DNA of 46,195 bases from Thermomonas sp. (lineage in GTDB: Bacteria; Pseudomonadota; Gammaproteobacteria; Xanthomonadales; Xanthomonadaceae), in NCBI RefSeq assembly GCF_025993755.1, contig NZ_JAMQHN010000062.1:1-46195 (forward strand). The letters run 5' to 3'. Under the pieces are notes generated by a model. The model was given only the letters and a program-made list of their open reading frames with translations, was not told the origin of the DNA and searched no databases. A program made the translations under genes and the position numbers. Shown here piece after piece: positions 1 to 11,904 of the stretch. Each line of letters starts with the position of its first letter. Within the stretch, counting starts at the first letter, position 1.

Positions 1-100
1 CCGGCGACTGCCGCCGGGCGCTCGCAACGCGGCCGCGAAGGCCGTTTCGCGAACCGCCCGCCGGTCATGCCGTCGCGTTCCACCTGATCCTCGAGGACGT

Positions 101-1144
101 ATGGGCAACAACCGATACAAAGTGGCCGTGGTCGGCGCGACCGGCGCGGTGGGCGAAACCATGCTGGCGATCCTGGCCGAGCGCCAGTTCCCGGCCGGCG
201 CCGTGGTGGCGATCGCCAGCGAGCGTTCTGCGGGAATGCAGGTCGCGTTCGGCGACGACGCGCTGGTGGTCCAGGATCTGGCGACCTTCGATCCGGCCGG
301 AATCGATATCGCCCTGTTCTCGGCGGGAGGCAGCATCAGCAAGGAATACGCGCCGAAGTTCGCCGAAGCCGGCGCGGTGGTGATCGACAATTCTTCCGCC
401 TTCCGCTACGACGACGACGTGCCGCTGGTGGTCAGCGAGGTGAACCCCGAAGCGGCCAGGAACCGCCCGCGCGGGATCATCGCCAACCCCAACTGCTCGA
501 CCATGCAGCTGATGCCGGTGCTGGCGCCGATCCACCGCGAGTACGGCATCGAGCGCGTCAACGTCGCCACCTACCAGTCCGTCTCGGGGGGCGGGCGCAG
601 CGCGATGGAGGAACTGGGCCGGCAGACCGCGCAGCTGCTGAATTTCCAGGACATCCAGCCGGCGAAATTCCCGGTGCAGATCGCCTTCAACCTGATTCCG
701 CAAATCGACGAGTTCCAGCCCAACGGCTACACCAAGGAAGAAATGAAGCTGGTCTGGGAAACGCAGAAGATCCTGGGCGACGCCTCCATCCAGGTGAACC
801 CGACCGCGGTGCGGGTGCCGGTGTTCTACGGCCATTCCGAGGCGGTCAACGTCGAGACCCGGCGCAAGATCACCCCGGAGCAGGCGCGCGAGTTGCTGCG
901 CGCGGCGCCGGGTGTCGAGGTGGTGGACGAACAGCGGGCAGGCGGCTATCCGACGCCGGTCACCCACGCCTCGGGCAAGGATCCCGTGTTCGTCGGCCGC
1001 ATTCGCGAGGATTTCTCGCACCCGCGCGGGCTGAACCTGTGGGTGGTGGCCGACAACATCCGCAAGGGCGCCGCGCTCAACGCGGTGCAGATCGCCGAAC
1101 TGCTGGTGGTGGAGGGACTGGAGCCCAAAACCCGAACGGCTTGA
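101..1144 (+). CDS. asd: aspartate-semialdehyde dehydrogenase
   Basis: This enzyme reduces aspartyl phosphate to aspartate semialdehyde with NADPH, the branch point towards lysine/diaminopimelate, methionine and threonine; it is cytoplasmic. The 347-residue product opens with the nucleotide-binding loop VGATGAVGET (residues 11-20) and carries the active-site motif NPNCSTMQ with the nucleophile Cys132. Length and both motifs fit the family. The ATG at 101 is preceded by GAGGA at a normal distance. The next gene is fimV, 145 bases downstream, an arrangement I associate with Xanthomonadaceae. The identification is secure. Confidence 0.97.
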   Translation: MGNNRYKVAVVGATGAVGETMLAILAERQFPAGAVVAIASERSAGMQVAFGDDALVVQDLATFDPAGIDIALFSAGGSISKEYAPKFAEAGAVVIDNSSAFRYDDDVPLVVSEVNPEAARNRPRGIIANPNCSTMQLMPVLAPIHREYGIERVNVATYQSVSGGGRSAMEELGRQTAQLLNFQDIQPAKFPVQIAFNLIPQIDEFQPNGYTKEEMKLVWETQKILGDASIQVNPTAVRVPVFYGHSEAVNVETRRKITPEQARELLRAAPGVEVVDEQRAGGYPTPVTHASGKDPVFVGRIREDFSHPRGLNLWVVADNIRKGAALNAVQIAELLVVEGLEPKTRTA

Positions 1145-1289
1145 ACTGCCGGGCCGGGGCGGTGGCAGGCGGTGGATCCATACTCTCGGGAATCGTGATG
1201 GCCGTTGCAGCGTCGAGCGGTTGGGCTGTCGGAAAACCGCGACAATCTGCTAGAGTCGGCGCGCAGCCGCAGTGGATGATGGAGCCTTC

Positions 1290-3287
1290 GTGATCGGATT
1301 CTTGCGCAAAGCAGCGATCGCCGCGCTGTTGCTGGCCGCCGGCAACGCCTGGGCTTTGGGTCTTGGCCAGATCAAGGTCAAGTCCGGGCCCAACCAGCCT
1401 TTGCTGGCTGAAATCCCGATCATCTCGACCACGCCAGGCGAACTTGCGGCATTGCGCGCTCGGCTGGCTTCGCCCGAGACGTTCCGGCGGATCGGCCTGC
1501 CTCCGCCCACCGGGGCCGCGGCGGATCTCCAGTTCAGCCTTGGCAGCGATGCGCGCGGCCGTCCGGTGATTCGTGTCACCAGCATCCGGCCGATCGATCA
1601 GGCGGTGGTCAATTTCCTGATCGAAGTCGATTGGGGCGAGGGCAAGCTGGTCCGCGAATACTCGGCGCTGGTGGATGCGCCCAACACCGCCAGCGCGCCG
1701 GTTGCGCAGGCGGACGTGCAGATGCCGTCGGCGGAGGCGCCGAACCTCGTCCAGCGTCCGGAGCCGTCGGTAGCGACTGTCGAACCGTTGCCGCCTGTGC
1801 CCGAAGCCGCCGCGCCGGCTGCGCCCGCACCCGCACCCGCACCGGTCGCCGCGGAATCCCAGGTGCCGGAGACGGATGTTGATGTCGCCACGCCGCCGCC
1901 GGTGGCAAGCGCGCCGCCGGCGCCTGAAGTGGCGGCGATGTCGCCTGCACCCGCGGCAACGGCCTCCGCCGAGGACTCGGGGCAATATGGCCCGGTCAAG
2001 CGCGGTGAAACCCTGTCCGCGATCGCCGGCGGTCTGGGGCTGCGCAGCACCTTCAGCCTCGACCAGACCATGCTGGCTCTGCTGCGAGCCAACCCCGATG
2101 CCTTCCTCGGCGACAACATCAACCGGTTGCGCCAGGGCGCCGTGCTGCGGGTTCCCGACAGCGGCGAAGTGGGGCAAATCGACGCGTCCGAAGCCGGTGC
2201 GGTGGTGCGCCAGCAGATGCAGGCCTGGCGCCAGTCGCAGCGGCCGGTGCTGCAGCCGCAGTCCACGGCCGATACGGCGGCCAATACGGCAAACAACGGG
2301 AACGCGCGCGCGCTGCGACCTGATGCGGGCTCCACGGCCATGCGTCCCAACGTGGCGGCCATGCCGTCCACCGTCGCGGCGGCCAGTGCCGGCCCGCGCC
2401 GTTCCGAAGCGCGTCTGCAGATCATTCCACCCACGGGCGCCACGCCCGCGGCGGGGGCAAATACCGGAACCGGCAATCGGGGTGGGGGAAGCATGTTGCA
2501 ACAGGAGTTGGCGCAGCGCGACGAAGAAATTTCAGCGAAGACTGCGGAAATCGGAGACCTCAAGGAGCGCGTGGCCGAACTTGAGCGGATTCGCGACGAG
2601 CAGAATCGCCTGTTGTCCATGAAGGACACCGAACTGGCCTCCGCGCAGCACCGTCTGGCCGAAGCCAACCAGGTTGCGGCCCAGCCTGCGGCGGCCAGCG
2701 CGGAACAGGCGCCCGCCGCGACCCATTCGAATTACAACCTGTATTACATCGGCGGCGGCCTGGGGGTCCTGCTGCTGGGTTTGCTGGTCTGGTTCCTCAG
2801 CAAGCGCAACCGGCCCGAGGTCGAGGCCAAGCCGCGCCGCCGTTTCGACCACGACGCCCTGGCGGCGAGCATGCAACGGCTGGATCGCCAGCGCAGTGGC
2901 CAGAAATCCGATTCCGAAGCGGCACCGGCACCGGCACCGGCTCCGGCGGAGGAAACGCCTCCTCCTGCCAGCCCGCGTGGCGAGACTCCGGCTTGGCACT
3001 CGGGCTGGGTGGTGAAGGGTTCCGTGTCACGTTCGGGAGCGCCGGATTCGGATGCGGCGCCGGCAACCGCGCACGAGCCTGCGCAACCGGCGGCACCGGC
3101 GGGCGATTCTGCCGACAACGAGCCGCCCGCCCGCGCCAGCGCCGAGCAGCGCTTCAAGCTGGTCGATGCCTTCATCGACATGGGCGATCGCACGTCCGCC
3201 CAGCAATTGCTTGCCGAGTTGCTCAACGATGAAGACGATGCGGTGAGCGAGAAGGCTGGCAAGATGCTGGCCCGCATCATGGGCTGA
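1290..3287 (+). CDS. fimV: FimV/TspA-type pilus and polarity hub protein
   Basis: FimV is an inner-membrane, peptidoglycan-binding polar organiser needed for type IV pilus assembly and twitching. The product has about 665 residues. It shows a signal peptide ending near AWA (residues 20-22), the FimV N-terminal domain (about 23-120), an Ala/Pro linker with PAPAPAPAP runs, a LysM-like segment (about 232-290), a coiled coil (about 402-462), one membrane span (about 484-504), an acidic Ala-rich cytoplasmic part and the conserved FimV C-terminal domain (about 625-665, [10 protein letters not shown]). I chose the GTG at 1290 because GGAG lies 5 bases upstream and a clean signal peptide follows; a GTG at 1272 would add six residues. 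A minor-pilin operon lies about 9.6 kb downstream in the same window. Confidence 0.92.
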   Translation: MIGFLRKAAIAALLLAAGNAWALGLGQIKVKSGPNQPLLAEIPIISTTPGELAALRARLASPETFRRIGLPPPTGAAADLQFSLGSDARGRPVIRVTSIRPIDQAVVNFLIEVDWGEGKLVREYSALVDAPNTASAPVAQADVQMPSAEAPNLVQRPEPSVATVEPLPPVPEAAAPAAPAPAPAPVAAESQVPETDVDVATPPPVASAPPAPEVAAMSPAPAATASAEDSGQYGPVKRGETLSAIAGGLGLRSTFSLDQTMLALLRANPDAFLGDNINRLRQGAVLRVPDSGEVGQIDASEAGAVVRQQMQAWRQSQRPVLQPQSTADTAANTANNGNARALRPDAGSTAMRPNVAAMPSTVAAASAGPRRSEARLQIIPPTGATPAAGANTGTGNRGGGSMLQQELAQRDEEISAKTAEIGDLKERVAELERIRDEQNRLLSMKDTELASAQHRLAEANQVAAQPAAASAEQAPAATHSNYNLYYIGGGLGVLLLGLLVWFLSKRNRPEVEAKPRRRFDHDALAASMQRLDRQRSGQKSDSEAAPAPAPAPAEETPPPASPRGETPAWHSGWVVKGSVSRSGAPDSDAAPATAHEPAQPAAPAGDSADNEPPARASAEQRFKLVDAFIDMGDRTSAQQLLAELLNDEDDAVSEKAGKMLARIMG

Positions 3288-3303
3288 TTGCGAAGCGGCA
3301 GGC

Positions 3304-4095
3304 ATGCGCTTCGCGCTGGGGATCGAATACGACGGCAGCGGATTTTCCGGCTGGCAGCGGTTGAGCCAGCCCGGGACGACGGATCCCGACGCCAGCCTGC
3401 AGGCGGCGCTGGAGACCGCGCTGTCGCGGGTGGCCGATGCGCCGGTGGCGACCGTGTGCGCCGGACGCACCGATGCCGGCGTGCATGCGCGCTGCCAGGT
3501 CGTCCACTTCGACACCGACAGCGTGCGCGATCTCCGTGGCTGGATCCTGGGCACCACGGCCAATCTGCCGCCGGCGCTGGCGGTGCGCTGGTGCGTGCCG
3601 GTGGATCCGGATTTCAGCGCGCGGTTTTCCGCCCGTGCGCGTCGCTACCGCTACCGCATCCTCAACCGCAGCGCCCGTCCCGGGCTGGAGCGCCAGTACC
3701 TCGGCTGGGATTACCGCCCGCTGGACGCGGAAAAGATGCACGTCGCAGCGCAGGCGCTGCTGGGCGAGCGCGATTTTTCCAGTTTCCGCAGCGCCCAGTG
3801 CCAGGCCAGTCACGCCCGCCGCAACCTGCACGACATCGGCGTGCGCCGCAGCGGCGACGAGGTGGTGGTGGAGGTGCAGGGCAACGCCTTCCTGCACCAC
3901 ATGGTGCGCAACATCGTCGGCTCGCTGCTGCTGGTGGGTTGCGGCGAGCGTCCGCCCGAATGGATTGCCGAACTGCTGGAAAGGCGCGATCGCACCCGGG
4001 CCGGCCCGACCGCGCCATCGGCGGGTCTGCTCTTTCTCGGTCCGCTCTATCCGCGCCGCTGGGGCCTGCCGGAGGAGGCCTGCCTCGATGACTGA
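3304..4095 (+). CDS. truA: tRNA pseudouridine(38-40) synthase TruA
   Basis: TruA isomerises uridines 38-40 in the anticodon stem-loop of tRNAs. The 263-residue protein has the family hallmark [10 protein letters not shown] with the catalytic Asp57, and the C-terminal [13 protein letters not shown] segment typical of TruA. The gene starts 16 bases after fimV and its stop overlaps the trpF start by eight bases, so fimV-truA-trpF are probably co-transcribed. The fimV-truA-trpF order is known in Pseudomonas and Xanthomonas relatives. Nothing unusual is seen in the sequence. Confidence 0.97.
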   Translation: MRFALGIEYDGSGFSGWQRLSQPGTTDPDASLQAALETALSRVADAPVATVCAGRTDAGVHARCQVVHFDTDSVRDLRGWILGTTANLPPALAVRWCVPVDPDFSARFSARARRYRYRILNRSARPGLERQYLGWDYRPLDAEKMHVAAQALLGERDFSSFRSAQCQASHARRNLHDIGVRRSGDEVVVEVQGNAFLHHMVRNIVGSLLLVGCGERPPEWIAELLERRDRTRAGPTAPSAGLLFLGPLYPRRWGLPEEACLDD

Positions 4096-4747
4096 CGGTG
4101 CCGTCGCCGCGCGTGGATCCGTGCGGATCAAGTTCTGCGGCATGACCCGAGCCGAAGACGTGCGGCTCGCGGTGGAACTGGGCGTGGATTACGTCGGGTT
4201 GATCCTCGCGCCACGCAGCCCGCGTCGGCTTGGCATGGCGCAGGCGGCCGAACTGCGAAGCCTGGTCGCGGACCGCAGCGCGGCAGTCCTGCTGCTGATG
4301 GACAACCCGGGCGAGAAAGTGCAGCGTGGCGTGGATGCGATCCGGCCCGACCTGCTGCAGTTCCACGGCGCCGAGGACGATGCCTTCTGCGCCCGCTTCG
4401 GCCTGCCGTTCCTGAAAGCCATTGCGATGGGCGATGGCGCCGACCCGCTGGTCGAGATGGCGCGATTCCCTTCGGCCTTCGGCTTCGTGCTCGACGGCCA
4501 CGGTGCGGGACAGGCCGGCGGCAGCGGGCATCGCTTCGACTGGTCGCGCCTGCCGCACGCCTGCGACCGGCCGATCCTGCTGGCCGGCGGCCTGGGGCCG
4601 GGCAACGTGGCCGAGGCCATCCAGGCGGTGCGGCCATGGGGCGTCGATGTCTCCAGCGGGATTGAAACCGCCCCCGGGCGCAAGCATCCCGAGGCGATGC
4701 GTCGGTTCGTGGAGGCTGCGCGCGCGGCCTCGGATGCAATCGGTTAA
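4088..4747 (+). CDS. trpF: phosphoribosylanthranilate isomerase
   Basis: TrpF performs the Amadori rearrangement of phosphoribosylanthranilate in tryptophan biosynthesis. The predicted product has 219 residues. It carries the catalytic Cys17 in KFCGMT, the general-acid Asp136 in FVLDGHGAG, and the C-terminal phosphate-binding LAGGL and VSSGIE loops of this TIM barrel. I chose the ATG at 4088, which overlaps the end of truA (ATGACTGA), because it places the conserved IKFCGMT at the usual distance from the N-terminus. The open frame extends much further upstream, but that part is a shadow of truA. Confidence 0.95.
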   Translation: MTDGAVAARGSVRIKFCGMTRAEDVRLAVELGVDYVGLILAPRSPRRLGMAQAAELRSLVADRSAAVLLLMDNPGEKVQRGVDAIRPDLLQFHGAEDDAFCARFGLPFLKAIAMGDGADPLVEMARFPSAFGFVLDGHGAGQAGGSGHRFDWSRLPHACDRPILLAGGLGPGNVAEAIQAVRPWGVDVSSGIETAPGRKHPEAMRRFVEAARAASDAIG

Positions 4748-4970
4748 TCTTGCCCGCGATGCCTCCTTCGAATCGCCACCCCGCGCCCTTCGGCCGCTCG
4801 CTGCGGCGCTGGCGGCGCGTGCCCGCGGCGGCGGTCAGATAGCGGTCCGTCGGCGCAACAAGTGCCGATCGCGCGATGACTGCGCGTTTCCCAGAGAGCA
4901 CCCGTTTCCTCCCTGTTCTCGTCTGCGCATGCTCCGCGCGGCGAACGTCGAATCCCTGGAGTCTCCTTCG
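4748..4970 (+). other. trpF-trpB intergenic region
   Basis: This stretch of 223 bases between trpF and trpB holds no convincing gene. I looked for a short leader peptide with tandem Trp codons and an attenuator hairpin, and saw neither. Weakly purine-rich sequence (CTGGAG) precedes the trpB ATG and can act as its ribosome binding site. Confidence 0.5.
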
Positions 4971-6206
<1,236 letters not shown>

Positions 6207-6234
6207 TCCCGTGGGTTCCTGGCCGGGGCTGGGA

Positions 6235-6266
6235 TGTGGCTGTCGCGCGCAGGGCGCGCTCCCACA
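6235..6266. repeat. REP-like palindrome between trpB and the DUF3144 gene
   Basis: The sequence forms a hairpin with an outer TGTGG/CCACA pair and an inner perfect GCGCGC-AGG-GCGCGC stem (6245-6259). On the minus strand it reads CTGTGGGAGCGCGCC, which matches the common GGAGCG-type repetitive extragenic palindromes of Pseudomonas and Xanthomonadaceae. A related element appears at 20596-20618. The assignment rests on the pattern only. Confidence 0.6.
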
Positions 6267-6352
6267 GGACGCCGGTTCCACGGATTTGGTGGTCGCGCGG
6301 ATTTGCGCGACAATGCACGATTGTCCCGCGTACTTTCATTCAGGAGTCGGCT

Positions 6353-6808
6353 ATGGCCGAAGAAACCCAATCCCAACTCAACGACGCAACGCAGGCTGAC
6401 CAGCAGTCGAACCAACTCGATCCGGCGTTCGTGGAAGCCGTGAACGACTATCTGGCCGTTGCCGACAAGCAGACCCAGAAAGTAGGCCCGGGCGGTCCGG
6501 CCATGGCGATCATGTTCGCCGCCGCGCGCTTCAACTCCCATCATTTCCTGATGGCGGTCAAGCCGATGTACGCGGCGCAGGAGCGCAAGAACTTCCTCGA
6601 CCAGTCGACCGAGACGTTCCGCAAGATGCTCAACCAGCATCTGGACGGCATCGGCGAAGAGCGCGGCATTGACGTTGGCGATTCCGAGCTGGTGGATGAC
6701 TATCTTGCCGCCGGCGTCAAGATCGGTCGCATGAAAGATGCCGCCCAGACCCCGGCCGAAGGCTACGTCGCCGCCGCCCAGCCGACCCCGCCGGCCAGCC
6801 AAGCGTAA
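6353..6808 (+). CDS. DUF3144 family protein
   Basis: The product has 151 residues, is soluble, has no signal peptide and is of unknown function. The central part (about 30-125) fits the DUF3144 family: FVEAVNDYLAVAD, then FNSHHFLMAVKPMY and FRKMLNQHLDG. The N-terminus is rich in Gln, Asn and Asp and the C-terminus in Ala and Pro. CAGGAG precedes the ATG at 6353 by seven bases. Its stop overlaps the trpA start by one base (TAATG), so translation of the two is probably coupled and the gene is effectively part of the trp operon. A role in tryptophan metabolism is only a contextual guess. Confidence 0.8.
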   Translation: MAEETQSQLNDATQADQQSNQLDPAFVEAVNDYLAVADKQTQKVGPGGPAMAIMFAAARFNSHHFLMAVKPMYAAQERKNFLDQSTETFRKMLNQHLDGIGEERGIDVGDSELVDDYLAAGVKIGRMKDAAQTPAEGYVAAAQPTPPASQA

Positions 6809-7614
6809 TGACCCGGCTGGATCAGCGGCTGGACGCGCTGCGCGCGGCCGGCCGCAAGGCGCTGGTCCCGTTCATCACGGCCGGCGACCCCTCGCTCGAA
6901 GCGACCGTGCCGGTCATGCGCGCGCTCGTGCAGGCCGGCGCCGACGTGATCGAACTGGGCGTGCCGTTTTCCGATCCGATGGCCGATGGGCCGGTGATCC
7001 AGCGCAGTTCCGAACGTGCGCTGGCGCGCGGCGCCGGGCTCGGCTACGTGCTCGGCTGCGTGCGCGAATTCCGCCAAAGCGACGCCGACACGCCGGTCGT
7101 GCTGATGGGCTATCTCAACCCGGTCGAAATCCACGGCGTGGAGGCCTTTGCGGCCGACGCCGCCAGGGCCGGGGTGGACGGAGTGCTGCTGGTCGACCTG
7201 CCGCCGGAAGAAGCGGACGACTACCGCCGCGCGTTTTCCGGGCACGGCCTGGCGCTGGTGTCGCTGGCCGCTCCGACCACGCCGCAGGCGCGCATGGCGC
7301 GGCTGTGCGAACAGGCGCAGGGTTATCTTTATTACGTGAGCTATGCCGGCGTCACCGGCGCTGCGCAGCTGGATGCGGCCGACGTCGGTCGCCGCCTGGG
7401 CGATCTGCGCAGGCAGGCGCGGGTGCCGGTGTTCGCGGGGTTCGGCATCCGTGACGCCGCCAGCGCGGCCGCGGTGGCCCGGCATGCCGATGGCGTCGTC
7501 GTCGGCAGCGCCCTTGTTTCTGGTCTGACGAACGCGTCGGGGCCGGAGGCTGCGGCACAGGCGTCGGCGTTCCTTCGTCCCCTGCGGGCGGCGTTGGACG
7601 CCGCCCCGCGCTAG
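6808..7614 (+). CDS. trpA: tryptophan synthase alpha chain
   Basis: TrpA cleaves indole-3-glycerol phosphate to indole, which is channelled to TrpB. The product has 268 residues, with both catalytic acids in their classical places: Glu49 in DVIELGVPFSDP and Asp60 in PMADGPVIQ. The phosphate-binding GFGIRDA loop is present near the C-terminus. The ATG overlaps the stop of the DUF3144 gene by one base. accD follows after 42 bases, a familiar trpA-accD linkage. Confidence 0.97.
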   Translation: MTRLDQRLDALRAAGRKALVPFITAGDPSLEATVPVMRALVQAGADVIELGVPFSDPMADGPVIQRSSERALARGAGLGYVLGCVREFRQSDADTPVVLMGYLNPVEIHGVEAFAADAARAGVDGVLLVDLPPEEADDYRRAFSGHGLALVSLAAPTTPQARMARLCEQAQGYLYYVSYAGVTGAAQLDAADVGRRLGDLRRQARVPVFAGFGIRDAASAAAVARHADGVVVGSALVSGLTNASGPEAAAQASAFLRPLRAALDAAPR

Positions 7615-7656
7615 ACTTCCGCGCGCCGACCGCAAACAGAGGATGGATCGAATCCG

Positions 7657-8546
<890 letters not shown>

Positions 8547-8550
<4 letters not shown>

Positions 8551-9905
8551 TCCAGCGCAGGTATTTCGGCACCGACGGCATCCGCGGCCGGGTCGGCGAG
8601 GGTCCGATTTCCGCCGATTTCGTGCTGCGCCTGGGCAACGCCTACGGTCACGCGCTGGCCGATGCCGCGCGCGCGCGCCAGGAATGGCGCAAGCCGATGG
8701 TGGTGATCGGCAAGGACACCCGCATTTCCAACTACATGTTCGAAGCGGCGCTGGAAGCCGGGCTGGTCGCGGCCGGCGTCGACGTGCAGCTGATGGGGCC
8801 GATGCCGACCCCGGCGGTGGCGCACCTGACCCACTCGATGCGCGCCGATGGCGGCATCGTGATTTCCGCATCCCACAACCCGCACTTCGACAACGGCATC
8901 AAGTTTTTCTCGGCGCTGGGCGAAAAGCTCGACGATGCGACCGAACTGGCCATCGAAGCCGCCCTTGACCAGCCGTTCCGCACCGTGGAATCGGTCGCGC
9001 TGGGGCGGGCGGTGCGCACACGCGATGCCGTCGGCCGCTACGTCGAGGCCTGCAAGAATTCGGTGCCCAAGGGCTTCCACCTCAACGGCCTGCGGGTCGT
9101 CGTGGACTGCGCGAACGGGGCCACTTATCAGCTGGCGCCGCTGGTGCTGCGCGAACTGGGCGCGCGCGTCGATGCGATCGGGATCGAACCGAACGGGCTG
9201 AACATCAACGACGGCGTCGGCTCGACCCATCCGGAAGGCCTCGCCCGACGCGTGCTCGAAACCGGCGCCGATCTCGGCATCGCCTTCGACGGCGACGGCG
9301 ATCGCGTCCTGTTCGTCGATGACAAGGGCCAGGTGCGCGATGGCGACGGCATCCTCTATCTGCTGGCCTGCGACTGGCAGGACAGCGGGCGGCTGCGCGG
9401 GCCGGTGGTCGGCACGCTGATGTCGAATTTCGGTTTCGAACAGGCGCTGGCGGCGCGGGGGATCCCGTTCCTGCGCGCCAACGTCGGCGACCGCCACGTC
9501 CACCAGATGCTGCTGGCGAACGACGGCATGCTCGGCGGCGAGGCCAGCGGCCACATCCTGTGCCTGGACCGCGCCAATACCGGCGACGGCATCGTCAGCG
9601 CGCTGCAGGTGCTGGAGGTGCTGCAGCGGCGCGGTCTGACGCTGTCCGAGGCGCTCGCCGACCTGCACAAGGTGCCGCAGAAAACCGTCAACGTCCGCTG
9701 CGCGGGCGCTTCTGCAGCAGTATCGACTGCTGAGGTGCAGGCGGCGCTGGCACAGGCGCAGCAGGCGGTGGTCGGTCGCGGCCGCGCCTTCCTGCGGCCC
9801 TCCGGCACCGAGCCGGTGGTGCGGGTCACGGTCGAGGCCGACGATGCGGCCCTGGTCGATGCCACGCTGGCCACGCTGGCTGATGCCGTCCGCGCCGTGG
9901 CCTGA
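8547..9905 (+). CDS. glmM: phosphoglucosamine mutase
   Basis: GlmM converts glucosamine-6-phosphate to glucosamine-1-phosphate for UDP-GlcNAc, and so for peptidoglycan and surface polysaccharides. The 452-residue protein starts with the diagnostic [11 protein letters not shown], has the phosphoserine loop ISASHNP (Ser109), the metal site DGDGDR (about 248-253) and the C-terminal phosphate-binding [11 protein letters not shown]. It overlaps accD by four bases, which implies co-expression. GlmM and the related phosphomannomutases share the fold, but GTDGIRG plus the length favour GlmM. Confidence 0.95.
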
Positions 9906-10028
9906 GCCGCAACCCGCCTGCGCCGAAGCCTTGTTCGCAAGCATTCGATCCGGCTTCCCCTGCCGCTGCTGCCGGGTTCACAATGCGCGATCGGGCGGCC
10001 ACTGTCGCCGCCGCTGAAGGACACGCGC

Positions 10029-10982
10029 ATGACTTCGCAGATCCCCACCTTCGACATCCGGCGCTTCACCCATCCCGGCGATGCCGCCGAACGTCAGGCC
10101 TTCGTCGACGACCTCGGCGCCGCCTACCGCGAGTGGGGCTTTGCCGGCATCCGCAACCACGGCATTCCGCAGGCGCAGATCGACGCCGCCTATGCCGCGT
10201 TCCGGGCGTTCTTCGCGCTGCCGAAGGACGCCAAGATGCGCTACCACGTCCCCGGCGGCGGCGGCGCGCGCGGCTACACCCCGTTCGGGATCGAAACCGC
10301 GAAAGGCTCGCAGTTCTTCGACCTCAAGGAGTTCTGGCATATCGGCCGCGAGCTGCCCGACGATGCGCCGCAGCGCGACGTGATGCCGCCCAACCTGTGG
10401 CCCGCGGAGGTGCCGGAATTCCGTTCCGCCGGGTACGGGCTGTATCAGGCGCTCGACGCGCTGGGTTCGCAGGTGCTCTCGGCGCTGGCGCTGCACATCG
10501 GTCTGCCGGCCGATTACTTCGCCGACAAGACCGACCACGGCAACTCGATCCTGCGCCCGCTGCACTATCCGCCGATCCCCGAGGGCGACATCCCCAACAT
10601 CCGCTCCGGCGCGCACGAGGACATCAACCTGATCACCCTGCTGGTCGGCGCCAGCGCCGAGGGACTGCAGGTGCTCTCGCGCAAGGGCGAATGGGTGCCG
10701 TTCACCGCGGACGCCGACACCATCGTCGTCAACATCGGCGACATGCTCCAGCGCCTGACCAACCACGTCTATCCATCGACGACCCACCGCGTGGTCAACC
10801 CGCCGGGGCCGAACGCGCGCCAGCCACGCTACTCGGTGCCGTTCTTCCTGCACCCGAACCCGGAATTCCTGATCGACGTGCTGCCGTCGTGCGTCACGCC
10901 GGATAACCCCAGTCGCTATCCCGAGCCGATCACCGCACAGGGCTATCTGGAAGAACGCCTGCGCGAGATCAAGCTGATGTGA
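10029..10982 (+). CDS. isopenicillin N synthase family 2OG-Fe(II) dioxygenase
   Basis: This is a cytosolic non-haem iron oxygenase of 317 residues. The N-terminal DIOX_N-like half contains GFAGIRNHGI. The C-terminal double-stranded beta-helix holds the iron triad His196-x-Asp198 (AHEDINLITLL) and His253 (STTHRVVNP), with the 2-oxoglutarate-binding R-x-S in PRYSVPFF. AAGGA lies upstream of the ATG at 10029. The substrate cannot be read from the sequence; bacterial relatives are mostly uncharacterised, so I do not assign a pathway. The next gene is convergent and encodes a DUF6445 protein that also carries a possible HxD...H iron site. Confidence 0.9.
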   Translation: MTSQIPTFDIRRFTHPGDAAERQAFVDDLGAAYREWGFAGIRNHGIPQAQIDAAYAAFRAFFALPKDAKMRYHVPGGGGARGYTPFGIETAKGSQFFDLKEFWHIGRELPDDAPQRDVMPPNLWPAEVPEFRSAGYGLYQALDALGSQVLSALALHIGLPADYFADKTDHGNSILRPLHYPPIPEGDIPNIRSGAHEDINLITLLVGASAEGLQVLSRKGEWVPFTADADTIVVNIGDMLQRLTNHVYPSTTHRVVNPPGPNARQPRYSVPFFLHPNPEFLIDVLPSCVTPDNPSRYPEPITAQGYLEERLREIKLM

Positions 10983-11081
10983 GCCAACCGGGACGCCGCA
11001 AGGCGGTCGGCTTTGGCGTAGTCCAGCCGGCTTCGGTGGCAGATCAGCGTTCGCGTGCCGGTGCCGCTCGGATTCCCGGAC

Positions 11082-11792
11082 TCACCCCATCCAGAAGAAC
11101 ACCGCAGCCATCCGCTCATCCGCCAGCACATTGCCGAAGTAGGCGGTGGCGCTGTGGATCATCGCCGCGCTGTAGAGCAGCAGCCGGTTGAAGCGATTGG
11201 GCACCCGCAAGTCCTCGACGAACGAGCCGGGCGGGACGAAGCGCGTGCCCAGCGCTTCCACCAGATTGTTGTGTGGCGCGGTGACGGTGTTGCCGCCCAG
11301 CTGACCTGTCGGCATCCGCTGGCGGAAGAAGCTGGTGCCGCAGTGCTCGGGAGCCTCCGGCGTGAGATAGAGCACCGCCGCATAGCGGCACAGCGCGCGC
11401 GAATCCGTATGCGGGCGCGCCCCGGCTTCCCTGGCGCCCACCACCTGCACGCAGTTGTGGTTCAAGGTCTTGCCTTCGGGCGTGGACTGCACCCACAGCT
11501 TGCGCGCGCCAGTGGCCTGGCGAACGCGTTCTTCCACCAGCGCAAGTTCGTCACCCTCCAGCGCCGGGATCGCGCGCCGCCCCGGCCAGCTTTCGCCGGT
11601 ATGCGGGAAGCCCAGCGCCCAGTCCTGCTTGTCCAGACAGCGCGCGCGCACTTGCGCGGCATCCGGAAGAATGTCATCGAACACCCAGTAATCGCGCCCC
11701 TCGGTGGGCTTGCGATAGGGCAGGGTGCGCAGCATTGGCGTGGGACGGTTCATCGCGGAATGACTCGGTTTGTTCGGGTTTAATTCGATCAT
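11082..11792 (-). CDS. DUF6445 family protein, probable cryptic 2OG-Fe(II) oxygenase
   Basis: The product has 236 residues with no signal peptide. The sequence resembles the DUF6445 family, for which I know no established function. The C-terminal half reads like a prolyl-hydroxylase-type jelly roll: His128-x-Asp130 (RPHTDSR), then a CGTSFF turn, then LLLYSAAMIHSA with His213, and a basic residue, Arg227, fourteen positions later. That spacing is what an HxD...H...R/K iron/2-oxoglutarate site would need. It is transcribed convergently with the dioxygenase and divergently from tpiA. Internal ATGs at residues 14 and 20 are alternative starts, since no strong ribosome binding site decides among them. 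The enzymatic role is inference. Confidence 0.75.
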   Translation of the reverse strand: MIELNPNKPSHSAMNRPTPMLRTLPYRKPTEGRDYWVFDDILPDAAQVRARCLDKQDWALGFPHTGESWPGRRAIPALEGDELALVEERVRQATGARKLWVQSTPEGKTLNHNCVQVVGAREAGARPHTDSRALCRYAAVLYLTPEAPEHCGTSFFRQRMPTGQLGGNTVTAPHNNLVEALGTRFVPPGSFVEDLRVPNRFNRLLLYSAAMIHSATAYFGNVLADERMAAVFFWMG

Positions 11793-11839
11793 CTGAAGAA
11801 CCCGATCGAATCGGCATGGGTCGGACTCGGCAGGGCCGG

Positions 11840-11860
11840 AAAAGTTCGGGGTGAACTTTT
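11840..11860. promoter_or_regulatory. AT-rich inverted repeat upstream of tpiA
   Basis: AAAAGTTC and GAACTTTT form a perfect eight-base inverted repeat around the five-base loop GGGGT. It lies in the 112-base divergent gap between the DUF6445 gene and tpiA, 45 bases before the tpiA ATG. It stands out from the GC-rich background and could be an operator or a weak hairpin. No binding protein can be named. Confidence 0.35.
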
Positions 11861-11904
11861 TCAGGGTTGCCTTAAACTGTACGCTTTCGCATCAGGAAGC
11901 GCCC

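Noticed and set aside
1-87. Open frame ending in TGA at 85-87, a possible tail of an upstream gene
   Set aside because: The short Arg/Pro-rich translation matches nothing I recognise, and the window edge prevents any test.
4748-4970. Possible trp attenuator before trpB
   Set aside because: No leader peptide with tandem Trp codons and no competing hairpins followed by a T-run are visible.
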